From Taenia hydatigena (Eukaryota; Platyhelminthes; Cestoda; Cyclophyllidea; Taeniidae), in NCBI GenBank assembly GCA_036345935.2, contig JADWOT020000008.1, positions 12,273,733-12,337,732 on the forward strand: a DNA stretch of 64,000 bases, read 5' to 3'. The position numbers and the translations under genes were made by a program. Under the pieces are notes generated by a model. It ran no database searches, was not told the DNA's origin, and saw only the letters and a list, made by a program, of their open reading frames with translations. Each line of letters starts with the position of its first letter. The stretch's first letter is position 1. Shown here piece by piece: positions 35,701-48,000 of this stretch.

Positions 35701-38700
35701 TTCGATGGACCGGAGAGGTGATTTGAGGGCGACGGCAGTTGGTACGCGGCTCCGTTTTTGTGACAAGCTTTCGGTGATACACACACTGCCAAACTGGGTG
35801 TCCAAGCTGCCCGACTAGCAGTATTTGATGGCGAAGCATTTGGAGGATTTTGAAATACTGTACTTGAGCCAACATCAATCGGGGAACGGCGTTGAACGCA
35901 TGAAGTTGTCTTGACTCTGTTTTAGTGTGGAGGCATTTTTTGCGTTGTGGTCTCAGTAATTTACCTGAGCAACACAAACATCACACGAGGAAACTAGCGA
36001 TTGCAGATTTCGGTGGAATTGATTTGCTCCCTTGTTACTGCGCCTACCAGATCGTTGTCTCGTCGGTTGGGTAGGCTGACATTTGACCTGAATGAAGCAG
36101 TGGTGGGTGAGTTGAGCTTCCAGGACCACGTTCACTTGCAATGGACTAGCAAAGTAGTGTAGTAACTGGGGCTTCCTGCCATAAAACAACTGTTGCCTTT
36201 CAAAATGCAACACCCCGAGTCTTCCGCGGAAAAGAGCTCGAAAGTTGTGCTGCTCATCAGAAGTAAGACAACTCAGCCTGAAGTGGGCTGCGCAACTAAA
36301 ACAAAACAACCAAAGCATTGCAAAACACTAGCTTAACTCCCATGCCGCTCCAAGCATCGTCACCCTTGTTACTCTTGCAGAGGACATCTTCCAGCTTCAG
36401 GATTCGTTCATTTGCAAAACAATAGAGGTCAGTTTGTTGCTTCGGTGGTGGAGGGGAGAGGGAGGCTGAAAGGAGCATCGAAGCAGCAAATGCTACTCGA
36501 AGTCCGACTTGCAATTGGAAAATGCATTTCTATGGAAACTTGACACATCCAGACTTTTTTGGTGGCTATCTGCAAAAGTCGCCACCGGTTTGGGATCGTA
36601 AAATCTTCAAGATGTGGCGGATAGTTGAAAGCGTTAATCCCGAAATGAACCCTATTACACGCCAATCGTTTGTGAATTGATTTACACGCCTCCTTTTGTT
36701 TGAATAAGACAGAAAACTACGTTGTTTATTGAAGTAGGCAACGGAGAGTGGTGCACATTCAGCCACACCAAGCAGTCACGTGATGCAGTGAGTTAAAACA
36801 ACCACCTTAAAGCGTCGGCACACTTTGCGCTTTAGGCTCAAATGCATTGGCAACCCGGGGAAGAGGAGGAGGGGAGGGGAGGGGGGGCGCTCTGAAACTT
36901 CCCTGAATTTGGAAGAAGGCGTGGTAGTAGGGTGGAGTCGGGACACTACCGTCATGGCCTGGAGACCGTGCTGCCTAGCCGAGGTTAAGTGGCGGAGCCT
37001 TAAGTGGCTGCGTGTCCAAAACCAAGGTTCAAACAAACAATCAAAGCACTACAGCATAAATAATCGAGTTTACGCTTAAAAGATGTTTGATTTTCAAAAG
37101 GGGCTGCCAATGCGCACCTGGACTGGGCTGGGTGGGGCGTGTTTGAGGTAGTTGGGACACCCTTGAAGTCGTTGCGAGCGCATTAGGGCGCATCACGTGA
37201 GAGAAACAAAGACCGAGCCGGGGTTGAGTCACTGTGGCAGGCGATGGGTGTGACTCATGCAAACGACTTAGACCCGCCCACCGCCACACCACCGGGAGCC
37301 ATCTTACAGACCACAGTGAAGTTGGCAGCAACTTGGGCGCGTGATAGGCGTCTCGTGAAGCACAAAACACCTCATTCGTGTTTTCCACCTTATAAATATT
37401 CAACTGTCATACTGAGAACTCATTCCATGCCCATTTGGATGTGTGATTGAGAGCCGAACGGTATGCATATGGGGAGCACCTCTGGGCGATAGTTGGCTTG
37501 GGAGTATGACTGCACCTCCTCTGTCATTTGGCAACAGCGAAGTCGCCTCCAATCAAAAATACCCAACCTCAAGCCACCCACTCACTCACTGCTGACACCA
37601 ACGTTTCCCTCAAGGCGTAGGTGCTACCCCAAGACGAAGCATCTTTAGTTTGAAGAGGTACGCCTGCTTTGATTAGTAGCTGAGAGGTTGCCTGGACTCA
37701 CTGCCACTCTATGATGTGAAGTGAGGGTTGTTTGCCGCCTTACCCCATGTCTGCAGCTTTGATTGGCTCTATCTGCTCGCGCGCTCCCTACTCGACCGGC
37801 TTTCTGTTAGTCTCAGTGACAATAGCGTGTGTAACAGGGCTACTTTTTTGTGATAAGAGTATGCAGTGCAGGTGGGTCTCTTCAGTCGTCTAATGGCATA
37901 GCGTTCTCCTCACGTCATTCCTACGTTACTGTTTCCACACTAGGGTCCCCCACAGCTCTGGTGGTGGATGCCCAGATGCAACACGTGTCCGGGGCTTGGA
38001 TGATTGCGGTCCTGGCTTCTCTTTCAAATTGGTTCGGGTACTCAAATGCTGCTCCTTACTTTGCATTCTGGTAGACTTTCATGTGCTCTTGTACGATTGT
38101 TACCACTTTTCCTCCTTTCCCTTGCTTCAAGGGAGAAAGTGCGGAACAGTAGATGTACCTCTACCATTAAGGAACAGCGAAGCATTGTATTGAAGACTAG
38201 TCTCCTAGGTTTTTAGGTGTATGAGAGTGTTCTCCCCACACGTGTTCGATTGCTAGTCTCACCTGAGAGAATCACCTTTTGACACCATGAAATGCACGCC
38301 TACTTCCATTGAAGTTGGCTCTACTCAGGGACTTTGGATGCACTTCGACGGTACTCACCGCATTGCAGAAACTCATTCTACCAAGCTGCCACCCTCGTGT
38401 TCTCTTCGGGTGCTGCAGTCGGTTTGTTTTAAACTCCTAGCTTCATACATTATCTCTGCTGCTGCATTCTTACAGCAGGTGAAAGCTTGTAAACATAAGG
38501 AGGGCATAGATCGCAAATTTGTCACCACGACAGGATTGCCAACGAATGTGTCACGATGACCCTCAGCACCCCAGAAACCGTGACTGGACTGATTCATTCT
38601 GCACTGCGAAAGACACGACGCCTACCAAAACCTCAAACCACTCAACCAACTGTGATTTACGAAACAGCTGCCGGCGGTTATGCCAGGACGCACCTCCTTT

Positions 38701-41120
38701 CAGCATCATGTTTGTCCAAATACCGGTTAAGTTTCATTGCTTATCCACCGCACTAAAGTCCATTACCCAATTAACTAACCAATGGGAGTTGCTAGCCTTC
38801 TGAGTGGAAAGTGACCACCCCAAGTGTCACGCGTGAGTTACGAGTTCTGACATGCGAACCAAGGGGCTACCTCACACATGTAAGAGGTGATTGCAATGAA
38901 ATGAAATTGAAGGAGGTTTGCCTCAAAGACTTAAGCTACAACTGTTGCATTCTCACCGAGGCCTGACTATAATGCAGAGGAGGCAAGCTGAGATGGAAAT
39001 GACTCCCACTTTGTCGGACTCAGCTAACGGGTGCGGCTGTACTTGATGGATCGGCCGTTAAGGCCATTCGCTAGACTTGAGCATTTCAATTGCCAGCCTT
39101 GAGCGAAGAACCCTCCAACGTGCATCCTAGCGTAAACAATACTCACACTCGGCTACATGAGCATCTCCAATATTCAGCCTATCCAGCAAGAACACCGTAG
39201 AGACCTATACTGGAAACCTGTTTCAGCCTAATTTTGTTCGGGAAAACAGTTCAAATTTGCAATTATTTTCTTGTTTTCACATCCCATCCTCCTTGAAACA
39301 ATAGGAGGATACCAAGTCCTTTTACTTGTCGTAGTGTTAGAGAAGGACTACAGAGGAGATGAAAATGTTGCTGTAGCCGCTCGCTCAGAGTTGTGAGGGC
39401 TGCTTAGAAAAGGCAAAAGCGTGGACACCACCCCCGAGACTGTAGTGTCCCAGTTTTGTACCCCGCTGAACACTAAACGAAGGCGTCTTCGCTACAGTGC
39501 ATCGATTTCCGATGACGACATGATGTCGAAAATTGATTTTGACTGCGTTAGTCTCCGTTCATGGAGCGCAGCCCACCAGTTGCACGTCCACTGAGCCAAC
39601 TCATTTGGGGCTGTCGGTGTTGGATGCGTTTTCAAGACCAATGCTATTCGTCTGCCATGACTCCATTTTGTCAAATTCTTACTACTGCATTGGGTCAGTA
39701 GAAATGGAGTATCTTTTGTCACTACAAACTGGGATGCTCTGCGTATGGAATGGAAGAAATTCTAGTGGCTTTATTAGACCATACATCTGCAAGGTCACGT
39801 GATGGCACATCGTTATCATTGCATGGTGTTCTTCATGTGCTGTACTCTAGTAAGGGTTCCTAAAATATTGGGTGATTGATTGTATGCAATGAAGTCGTTT
39901 CTGCCAGCCCAATTACGACTGCCTGACTTGAACAAAGCACAATGTTCGTACCAATTTGGAAGTTGAGACCGTGGCTCGACCACTAGCCGATTGCAAGAAA
40001 GCTATGCATCTTTGAGATCGAGAAAAATGAATGAATGTGGGTGACAGTTTATCCGAATGGACGCTTTCTCGTAGGTCAAAAATGCACCAATACGAACGAG
40101 TTTCCTGACTGCCGGCACAGTATTTGGTGTCACCAAAAGCCAAACAGCAAATCCACGAATGAGTGTTTTGTTTTTACTAACATTGCGACGCTCACTCTGT
40201 TTGCCTTCAAACGAAATTGCGTGAGAAGATGGGCAGCGCTATGGAGGGGAAGGGGAGAAAACATCCACCTATCAAACCAGATTGCTCAAGCCTTTCAACT
40301 GCTCAAATGTCCGAGAATTTGAACAATACATTGATTCAGGCCAGAACCCAGCGACACAGTACCGGTGCTGCCAGCGCCACGATCAAAGAATGCTCATTTG
40401 CAACTGTTCTGTGAATTCCCTGGACAGGATGGACTTTCACCGAGCGTACATACACTTGCCTTCGTTAATCCCCACATGGATTAAATGAGAGCTGTTCAAA
40501 TCACAGACTCTAGAGGAGAACCTCCAAAACGACCCAGCCTACAAGATGAGTCCCGTTCCACCCACCCTCCCGAGTCGGAACTGGGGACTACAATTGGTGC
40601 TAGTCAGAAGTGCCACAAACGTGCACCTCCGACGCCACCCACTCCCGCACTTGTGTCGTAGTTTGCATAATGTACCTGCTAACGCAGTGCGTATGGGATG
40701 GGTTGCTCAGGCAGGTTGACATCATGTTGGTGGTGATTACAGGCCAGGAGACAAACCCTAACACACTTCCTATTCTCATGCCTGAATGCCACAATTTTGC
40801 CCACTAATGCATGAATGCTTGCCTCTGAACAAACGCTCCTGCAGTGACTGCAATCTAAGCAACACAAAAGAAGCCAAACAAATTACTGGCAGGTCCCACT
40901 TTGGCCTCAATACATTCCGACGTTAGAATATTCACAAAGGAAGACCGATGAAATTGTGTCGCCAGTAGATTATCTAAGCCTTAAGCACATGGATTTGCAC
41001 AAAGCCCTGTGAACGCAAAAGCACAGACAAAGAGGATAAGTGCATACCGTCACCGTGCTAAGAAGGTGGCAAAGAGCGAGATAAATCTAGTTTAAATCGG
41101 TCAACTGTCTTGCATTTCCA
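32765..41120. other. Remainder of block R, no assigned gene
   Basis: Inverted copy of 12098-20453. It contains the inverted copy of the candidate unit (34842-36318), a G-rich tract near 36870, and many chance frames. On the plus strand, a 65-codon open stretch at 39397-39594 looks coding-like up to a GTTAGT donor at 39547. Confidence 0.4.
34842..36318 (-). other. Candidate unassigned gene, block R copy
   Basis: Inverted copy of 16900-18376 with the same frames and AATAAA (minus strand, 34843-34848). Confidence 0.3.
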
Positions 41121-42573
41121 TTATCAGCTGCGATCTTGCATGCACAAAGTCATTCCTGATAACAAATTGAAGATCTTTTGGACGACCTAATTCTGCGCAT
41201 TCTATCGCTTCCCTTTCGTCATTCACAAAACTTCTGAATAACATTCCATTAGGCTTAAATTGCCCTTCCACCAGCATGGTGTGGTCACTGCTGAGGTCGA
41301 AGGACGACCGCCATTACCATTGCAGTCTGCAGTGACACTTACCCACCACCGTCCAAGCAGGGTGGTTGCGACACAAGCGCGCACACGTTGGCTGTGGCCT
41401 CGTTTCGGACAGCCAAGTGAAACTGTGGTAGGAAGGCCAATGTCACGTGCTCGGCCCAATCATTCCGCGTCCTCACTGTCCGATCGATGCGGACTAGTTT
41501 TTCTCCCCTGGCCATTGGTGGACTTGACTAACACACCCACCCCCACATGCGCACCTACGAAACGCAGCGTGTACCACTGTGAATGCAAGTCATCACAGCG
41601 CATAATGTCTCGGTGTGCTGGCCTTGGGCACCCTTCTACTTTGGCTGCAGTGAGCTTATCGGGATGCTGTTGTGCACACTCACGCGCATGCCCACACACT
41701 CGCAGAGCAGTAATGCGGTACGGTGTTGGGGGCATGAGGACGAGAGGGGTGAGACGGCCCCATATTATGACTGAAGGACTACCAATGGTTTAACGCGCGA
41801 CCGCCAATCTGAACGGGCCTCGAGCACTGGTTGATCACATCTGGTAGTGCCAAGGTGTAGGAATCAAAGGTGGTCCAGTGAATTAGCTTCCGTAATTAGC
41901 AGATTTAGTTGCTGCTGAGTGTTTGCAGATTTTATGGGGAAAGTTTGAAACGCATGCGGTACAACCCTCAGCTTAGCAGGAAAAATCTTTTAGTGGTCAT
42001 GGTATCATAGTCCTTGAAGAAAACGCTCCTGTCGGGTGTCTCCTGATCTTGATTAGCACACTGTCTGGGCACTAGAGTTCTTTAGGCATGGCTAGTTACC
42101 GACGTGTGTGTGTAAGCAGGGTGTTGGGGCGTTGAGGTGCACGCTCTTTTGTGGTGATGGCAGGGTGCACTGAGTGTTTTCGCCCTTACACCCCTTGAGT
42201 GTTTGACTGACCCCTGCTATGTATCGAATAGTAGTACGCACAAAGCAAATTTATGATGTGAACCTTAGCGGAGCGCCTAACATCTTGGTAAGTTGAACAT
42301 GAAAATGGAATCAGTCATCCCAAGCTGGTGAAGGAACTTCTGTCTCTGTTTTTTGAAGAGTGATGTTAATGGCTAATATTGCTAGATCTTCGAGGAAATG
42401 AAGACATCAGTTGTGACGAGACGTCGGTCATCATGTCGATTGAATGAACGCTTAACTTTGTATGTTTAATTCGAGTACATGTTCCTCTAAGAATCAAAGC
42501 TTTGCAGAAGGCGCGGGTAGGCGTGAAAAATCGGAGCCAGCACGTAATGTTCCGTGGGGTAATAGAATAACCA
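41121..42573. other. Stretch between block R and heat-shock gene D
   Basis: No gene. It contains the first copy of the 684-bp repeat (41204-41887), preceded by a more diverged 45-base match (from 41159) to the flank of the second copy. Bases 41888-42573 are unique. Confidence 0.6.
41204..41887. repeat. 684-bp direct repeat, copy 1
   Basis: Identical to 46229-46912 (offset 5,025) in all stretches compared. Homology continues leftwards with substitutions and a deletion to about 41159. No terminal repeats or transposase frame are visible. The 177-codon plus-strand frame is repeated because the DNA is, not because it is evidently coding. Confidence 0.9.
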
Positions 42574-44303
42574 TGCGCTTGTACCATACCTGAGCACATG
42601 TCTCGCAGTGCCACCATGTTTCCACGCCGACACCATTGTGCGTGCCCACACTTAAAAATCATGCATTCTTTGTGCGGCAGTGGTTTCAAATCACCCATTT
42701 CCATTTCTAACAGGTTTCGTAAACGAGTAGACAAATAGGTTCCAAACCGAGTCCACCGAATTTGCCGACTCAGAAAACCAGTCACCAACACAAGACATCA
42801 AAGCCCTTTGATCGTGACACTCCCGTCACTGGACTGTGCAGCCGGCGTGAAGAGCCAGACCTCAAAATGTCACCCCCACACGCCTCATTTACGGGTAATC
42901 ATTTGGCTAAGCATTGACCAATGAATGAGATATGCAAAAAAGCCTTCCTCATGACCTTAGCGCTGGCAGCCAATGGTGTGCACCCGAGAACTTTTGACAA
43001 TGCACTTATTGGCCAGCCAGATGCAAGCCAATTACGTGTGAGGGTAGATGCATATAAGCCGGGTGTGAACCAGCACACTGCAGCGTTGGTGTTGGTGCGG
43101 CGTCATGTCCATATTTCCGATTCGTGATGATAGGGATCTCTCGAGCAGACGACGTAGTCTGATCGACTGGGAATTTCCCCAGATGGCTCTTGTGCCTCTC
43201 GATCAAGTATTTGATTGGGCCGAGAGGTCGCGTCGATCCTTACACAACGACATCATGAATATGCGCAGGAATCTCTTCTCTTTGGAGGTGAGCTGTCCTC
43301 GGACAGGCGTCTGTTAATTTGCCTTTACGAACCTGGGATCATCTAACGCGACATTTGTGTATCCGCAGCCATTTACTGCAATGGAAAACGCCTTTGCGAA
43401 TGTGATGGAGGAGATGAGCGCCATTCAACCTCGAGAGTTCCACCCGGAGCTCGAGTACACTCAGCCTGGTGAGCTGGACTTCCTCAAGGACGCGTATGAA
43501 GTGGGGAAGGATGGGAAGGTGAGCTGTTTCTCCAGTCCGTGGATCTTCTGTCTGACAGTAGTGCTTGCTTGTGTCCACTTTGAGGTGATGCTCCTCCGGG
43601 TGTTCGTCGCCACGCGAGTCACTGTGCCTCCTGTCCTTCTATCTCGTCTGTTTTAGTTGCACTTCAAGGTGTACTTTAACGCGGGGAACTTTAAACCCGA
43701 GGAGATCACCATCAAGACAGACAAGAACAAGTTGATTGTTCAGGCTCAGAGGTCGGTGGCGCGAGGGGACGCAGCGATGTCGGAGTCGGTGGGTCGGTCC
43801 ATTCCACTTCCACCATCGGTGGACCGTAATCACATCCAGGCCACTATCACATCGGTAGGTTGGATTCGTCACTGCCCTTCCCTAGTGCATCCTTTGTGTA
43901 GGACGACGTGTTGGTGGTTGAGGCTCCTGTCAACGAGCCAAATTACAAGGCTATAAAGTTGAGTCCCGAGAAGGGTCTGGCCATTCAACCCTCGGAGGTG
44001 CAGGAGAGACAGCTGGCAGTGATGAGTGGGTTGTTACCGCGGATGTGCCTCTAAGCATGACTTTGTGTAGATAAGGAGGGTCTGGAGATCGTCACGGCGG
44101 AGGACGGATCGAAGAGGATGCACTTGGAGCTGAAGGTTGACCCTCATTTTGCGCCGAAGGATGTGAAAGTGTGGGCGAAGGGTAATAAGGTGTATGTACA
44201 TGGTATGACGGGGAAGGAGGAGAAGACTGAGAACGCCTCACACAGTGAGCATCGTGAGTTTTACAAAGCCTTCGTCACACCGGCGGTGGTTGACGCTAGC
44301 AAG
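42574..44303. repeat. Block D: fourth heat-shock gene segment
   Basis: Matches 30930-32659 of block R (offset 11,644) with no net length change and a few clustered substitutions. The homology is lost on the left at 42573. It drops sharply on the right at 44304, inside the last exon. Confidence 0.94.
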
Positions 44304-44360
44304 ACGCAGGCGGAGATAGTCGATGGTCTCATGGTGGTGGAGGCTCCTCTCTTTAAATGA
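43105..44360 (+). CDS. Small heat-shock protein with two alpha-crystallin domains, divergent copy D
   Basis: Plus-strand exons are 43105-43287, 43369-43518, 43657-43854, 43902-44025 and 44071-44360, encoding 314 residues with the same two alpha-crystallin domains as the other copies. It differs from them in two places. In exons 1-2, [13 protein letters not shown] replaces [13 protein letters not shown] and PFTAMENAF replaces PFAAMENAF. The last 19 residues read [18 protein letters not shown] instead of [18 protein letters not shown], with many silent changes as well. Everything between is identical in DNA, introns included. The full frame and splice sites are intact. The divergent tail sits next to DNA unrelated to the 3' flank of the others, so D is a true paralogue, partly overwritten by or a donor to the block copies (inference). 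TATA box at 43051-43058. Confidence 0.94.
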
Positions 44361-45030
44361 AGTTTTTTTCCCGTGTCTCGGAACGCTCCTAAATAGCGTT
44401 TTTTGTTTCTGTCGCTTTACGTCTTGTACTGGCCCTCCTCTTCCTAATTAACACCTTTAAGTTCTTGCACTCTTGTCGTTTTGGTCGTCTTCGTAACTGT
44501 TCAAGTATCTGTGTTGCTTGTTTGTGGTGTTTTGCATTCCCTCTGTCAAGGGATAATGTGGCGTGGCGATTTTTTAGCCTTGCGATGGGTCATTTCTCTT
44601 TCGCTCCTTGTTTAAGTGCGTTAGGTACTTTTATTTTTGGGTTATGATGATTAGTTACCTTGGCCTTCGTGCAAATAATCGACTTAGCCTTGGTTGTTTC
44701 GTGGTGCAGTTCCGATTTTCGCGATAGGGGGATTGTAGCTCCTGTTAGGAATCCTCCTTTGTCTCTTCTTACTGGTTTTTGTCAATTGGGGGTTGTTCGT
44801 GTTAAAGTCCTTCGTAGCCTTCTTCTTTTGGCTTTTATTACTTCCTGCAAAGGTTTCTAGCGTCGTGATGTCGTCATACTCTCTTGGCTTTGCGGCGTTC
44901 GCTTGCTTTTATGTCCTTCTACAGTGCCAGAAGGCGGCTAATCGGGTGAACGCGGTTTTTTATGTAGTTTGTCCTGCCCTCTATTCCTCGCCCTTTCCTC
45001 CTAAGCCTATGATGGTAAGCTGCTGTCCTT
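44361..45030 (+). other. T-rich, A-poor block after heat-shock gene D
   Basis: Begins directly after the stop codon. The plus strand is T-over-A biased; for example, 44461-44520 has 28 T and 6 A. No recognised gene; the small open frames reflect the bias. No AATAAA was seen close to the stop codon. Confidence 0.5.
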
Positions 45031-48000
45031 AATCATAAGGTCATACTAGAAAAGTACAAACGTGTTTCGTTTATGCAGAGAGGGCATCAAGAGTGACATT
45101 CTAACACTTAAATTCTGGGTCCACCGAGGTCAAGGGCATTATACCACGTTGTTTATTCAGAAGCAATTGTTTTGTCAAGTTTAGCTTCGTGTACTTCCCA
45201 TAATTATTTCAGTGTTTCCCCTGTATAATTAGCATTAAAAAGGTGCCTTTCGACTGCTTGTAGAAATTCCACCATTTGAGTGCTGGAATTGACTTTTCCA
45301 GCCACCCTTTACGCCGATACATCTAAGGTCCTTGTTTTGTTTTCCGCAAAACAATTTGTGCTTCTAGCATCTGACGCTGAAGACTGCTGTCTGGTATGGC
45401 ACTCGTTAAATTGCTATTCGCTCTACTAGTAATGACAAAAGTGGTGATCGGTATTTTGAAATTCAGCCACCACCTACTGAGTGTCTAACTTGGAGCAAAT
45501 CAGAGAATTGAACCTAACTTTAAGGTGGTTAGCGGGCTCTTGGAAGAACTCGCCGGTGGGGCTAAAACATCCTAGGTCGTCATCGGCGATGAACTTCTGA
45601 GCTCCGCGTATTTTCTCCGCTTTGATGACTGTTCCGATTTTGGGTTATCGCACTCAACAACGGGAACCGGGAACCACTGCTTCAGTACTGCTCAAAATTC
45701 AGGGCTCGTCTTGGTACTCAGAGTTCGTCAACTTTGTGAAACGCAATTTTTGAAGAGTGATTGTGCTCGCCGTTGCCTGTATCGACGAAGCCCTGGAGTC
45801 AGACTTTTTTATACAGCTTATTTGTTCAGGGAATGATCAACTGCAAAGGTCACAAACGGCTACAACAATAGCTACCATTGGCGCAGTGACTTATGGCTGT
45901 CTCTGGAGGGTGCTACTAAGGTGTGGTTAAGTGTCTCACCACTATGCCATGCTTAAGGGCCTTCATGCCTATCCACTGCCTCTCTGGCCTCCCTCACAAG
46001 GCAGTGCGACCATGTAGGAACTGCCGTTTGACTCGAAAGCTATGCGCATAATACCCTACCCTCTCTTCACCGTGCTCAAATGAATACGCTCTTCACACCA
46101 ACAAACCTTGTAAGGGGTGCAGAGGTGGCTCTGACCTCCCGTGCACACAGCCATTTCTTTATAACAAATTGGAGGTCTTTGGAGCACATTACCTGCCTCC
46201 TTTGGGACGATCCAACTCTGCGCATTCCATCGCTTCCCTTTCGTCATTCACAAAACTTCTGAATAACATTCCATTAGGCTTAAATTGCCCTTCCACCAGC
46301 ATGGTGTGGTCACTGCTGAGGTCGAAGGACGACCGCCATTACCATTGCAGTCTGCAGTGACACTTACCCACCACCGTCCAAGCAGGGTGGTTGCGACACA
46401 AGCGCGCACACGTTGGCTGTGGCCTCGTTTCGGACAGCCAAGTGAAACTGTGGTAGGAAGGCCAATGTCACGTGCTCGGCCCAATCATTCCGCGTCCTCA
46501 CTGTCCGATCGATGCGGACTAGTTTTTCTCCCCTGGCCATTGGTGGACTTGACTAACACACCCACCCCCACATGCGCACCTACGAAACGCAGCGTGTACC
46601 ACTGTGAATGCAAGTCATCACAGCGCATAATGTCTCGGTGTGCTGGCCTTGGGCACCCTTCTACTTTGGCTGCAGTGAGCTTATCGGGATGCTGTTGTGC
46701 ACACTCACGCGCATGCCCACACACTCGCAGAGCAGTAATGCGGTACGGTGTTGGGGGCATGAGGACGAGAGGGGTGAGACGGCCCCATATTATGACTGAA
46801 GGACTACCAATGGTTTAACGCGCGACCGCCAATCTGAACGGGCCTCGAGCACTGGTTGATCACATCTGGTAGTGCCAAGGTGTAGGAATCAAAGGTGGTC
46901 CAGTGAATTAGCACCTCCGAGAGGACACCATCTAGTAATGGTATTGGATACTGTGCGTCTAATCTGGCCTCTGGAATGTCGTGTTTGCTGTTGGGTGGAA
47001 GGCGGTGAATTAGAATCCGTTCAGGTAGATGTACCAGAGCCTGGCCAATCCTCTTCCGTGAGTACATTCTTCGTGCCATGGATTTTCGTAGCAGCTGTTG
47101 CCTGTGGCCCACGTTAAGGAGTAGCGCATTGCACTCAGACCGTGGCACAGCTCGTTTCATTGGGAGAAGTTTGGTAATTTTTGCTTCTGGGTCATTGGCG
47201 CTTCGTTGGAGCTCGGTTTCGCTTCGCCGGCTGTTGCTGCGTCGAGCGCGTGGTGGTTGCGTAATCTCACCCTACACTCAAAGAGAGCATTCGTTAGTTC
47301 GAAGAATTTTGTTAACAAATGAGATTGTGGTCGGGATTGTGGTTTCCTGCAACCACAGAAGCCAGTGAGAGCACAGATCCCTTGGGTTGATTCACGTAGA
47401 AGTTGGTAATTAAATGCAACCAAATACAATAGGTTCATGAGGCGTTGGAGAGGAGGTGTGGTAATTTCAAAGTAGGTCTTTCGCATGTTCAAGCGCTGCA
47501 GGCTCTCCTCTCTGGTGCATTGTAGACGGCGAGGAACGTGTGATGAGTTTCCCAACTGTGAGGTTGGAGATGGGAGGCTTATGAGAGGGTTCGCATCTCA
47601 TCTAACATTTGATACTTGACACAGATGTGCACGTAGATGGGCTAGGCGAGAATGCGTCGCTATGCCCACGGGTGCGTGAGATGCAGGAGGAAATGTGTGT
47701 GAAGCTCTGACTCGGAGCATAGAAGGAGGAACCTTTAACTAACTTTCCTTCTATGCTATCTCGATTCCTCAATGGGAAAACAATTGTCACTGCCCCTATG
47801 TATGTGCTGTTGTGGGATAAACGCAAGGCCGGTCAATTAGCGTCAGCTCTAGCATACAAAAGGGGGAGGCATAAAGGTCCTGAGGATTCACAAGGGTAAA
47901 GTGGATGCAGAGGATTTTAAGGGTTGACTTGCATATGGTGTTTCTGAGTCAATGCATGCAAGGTAGGGTCAACTTCATCAGAGAGGCGAATCGCGCTCGA

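Larger units (their letters stand above)
30264..41120. repeat. Block R: right arm of the 10,857-bp inverted duplication
   Basis: Reverse complement of block A. It ends at 41120, where the pairing with 12097 fails. R agrees with C at the two 5'-UTR sites where A is different, and with A at the two sites where C is different, so it is not a plain copy of either. Confidence 0.95.

Noticed and set aside
39533..39802. Frame ending RPYICKVT, similar to the end of a C-type lectin domain
   Set aside because: The expected upstream cysteines, WIG-type and EPN/WND motifs are not in order in the same frame.
41260..41793. 177-codon open frame in the 684-bp repeat, duplicated at 46285-46818
   Set aside because: It is duplicated because the DNA is. 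It is Cys/Arg/Pro/Thr-rich with competing open frames on the other strand and has no known domain.
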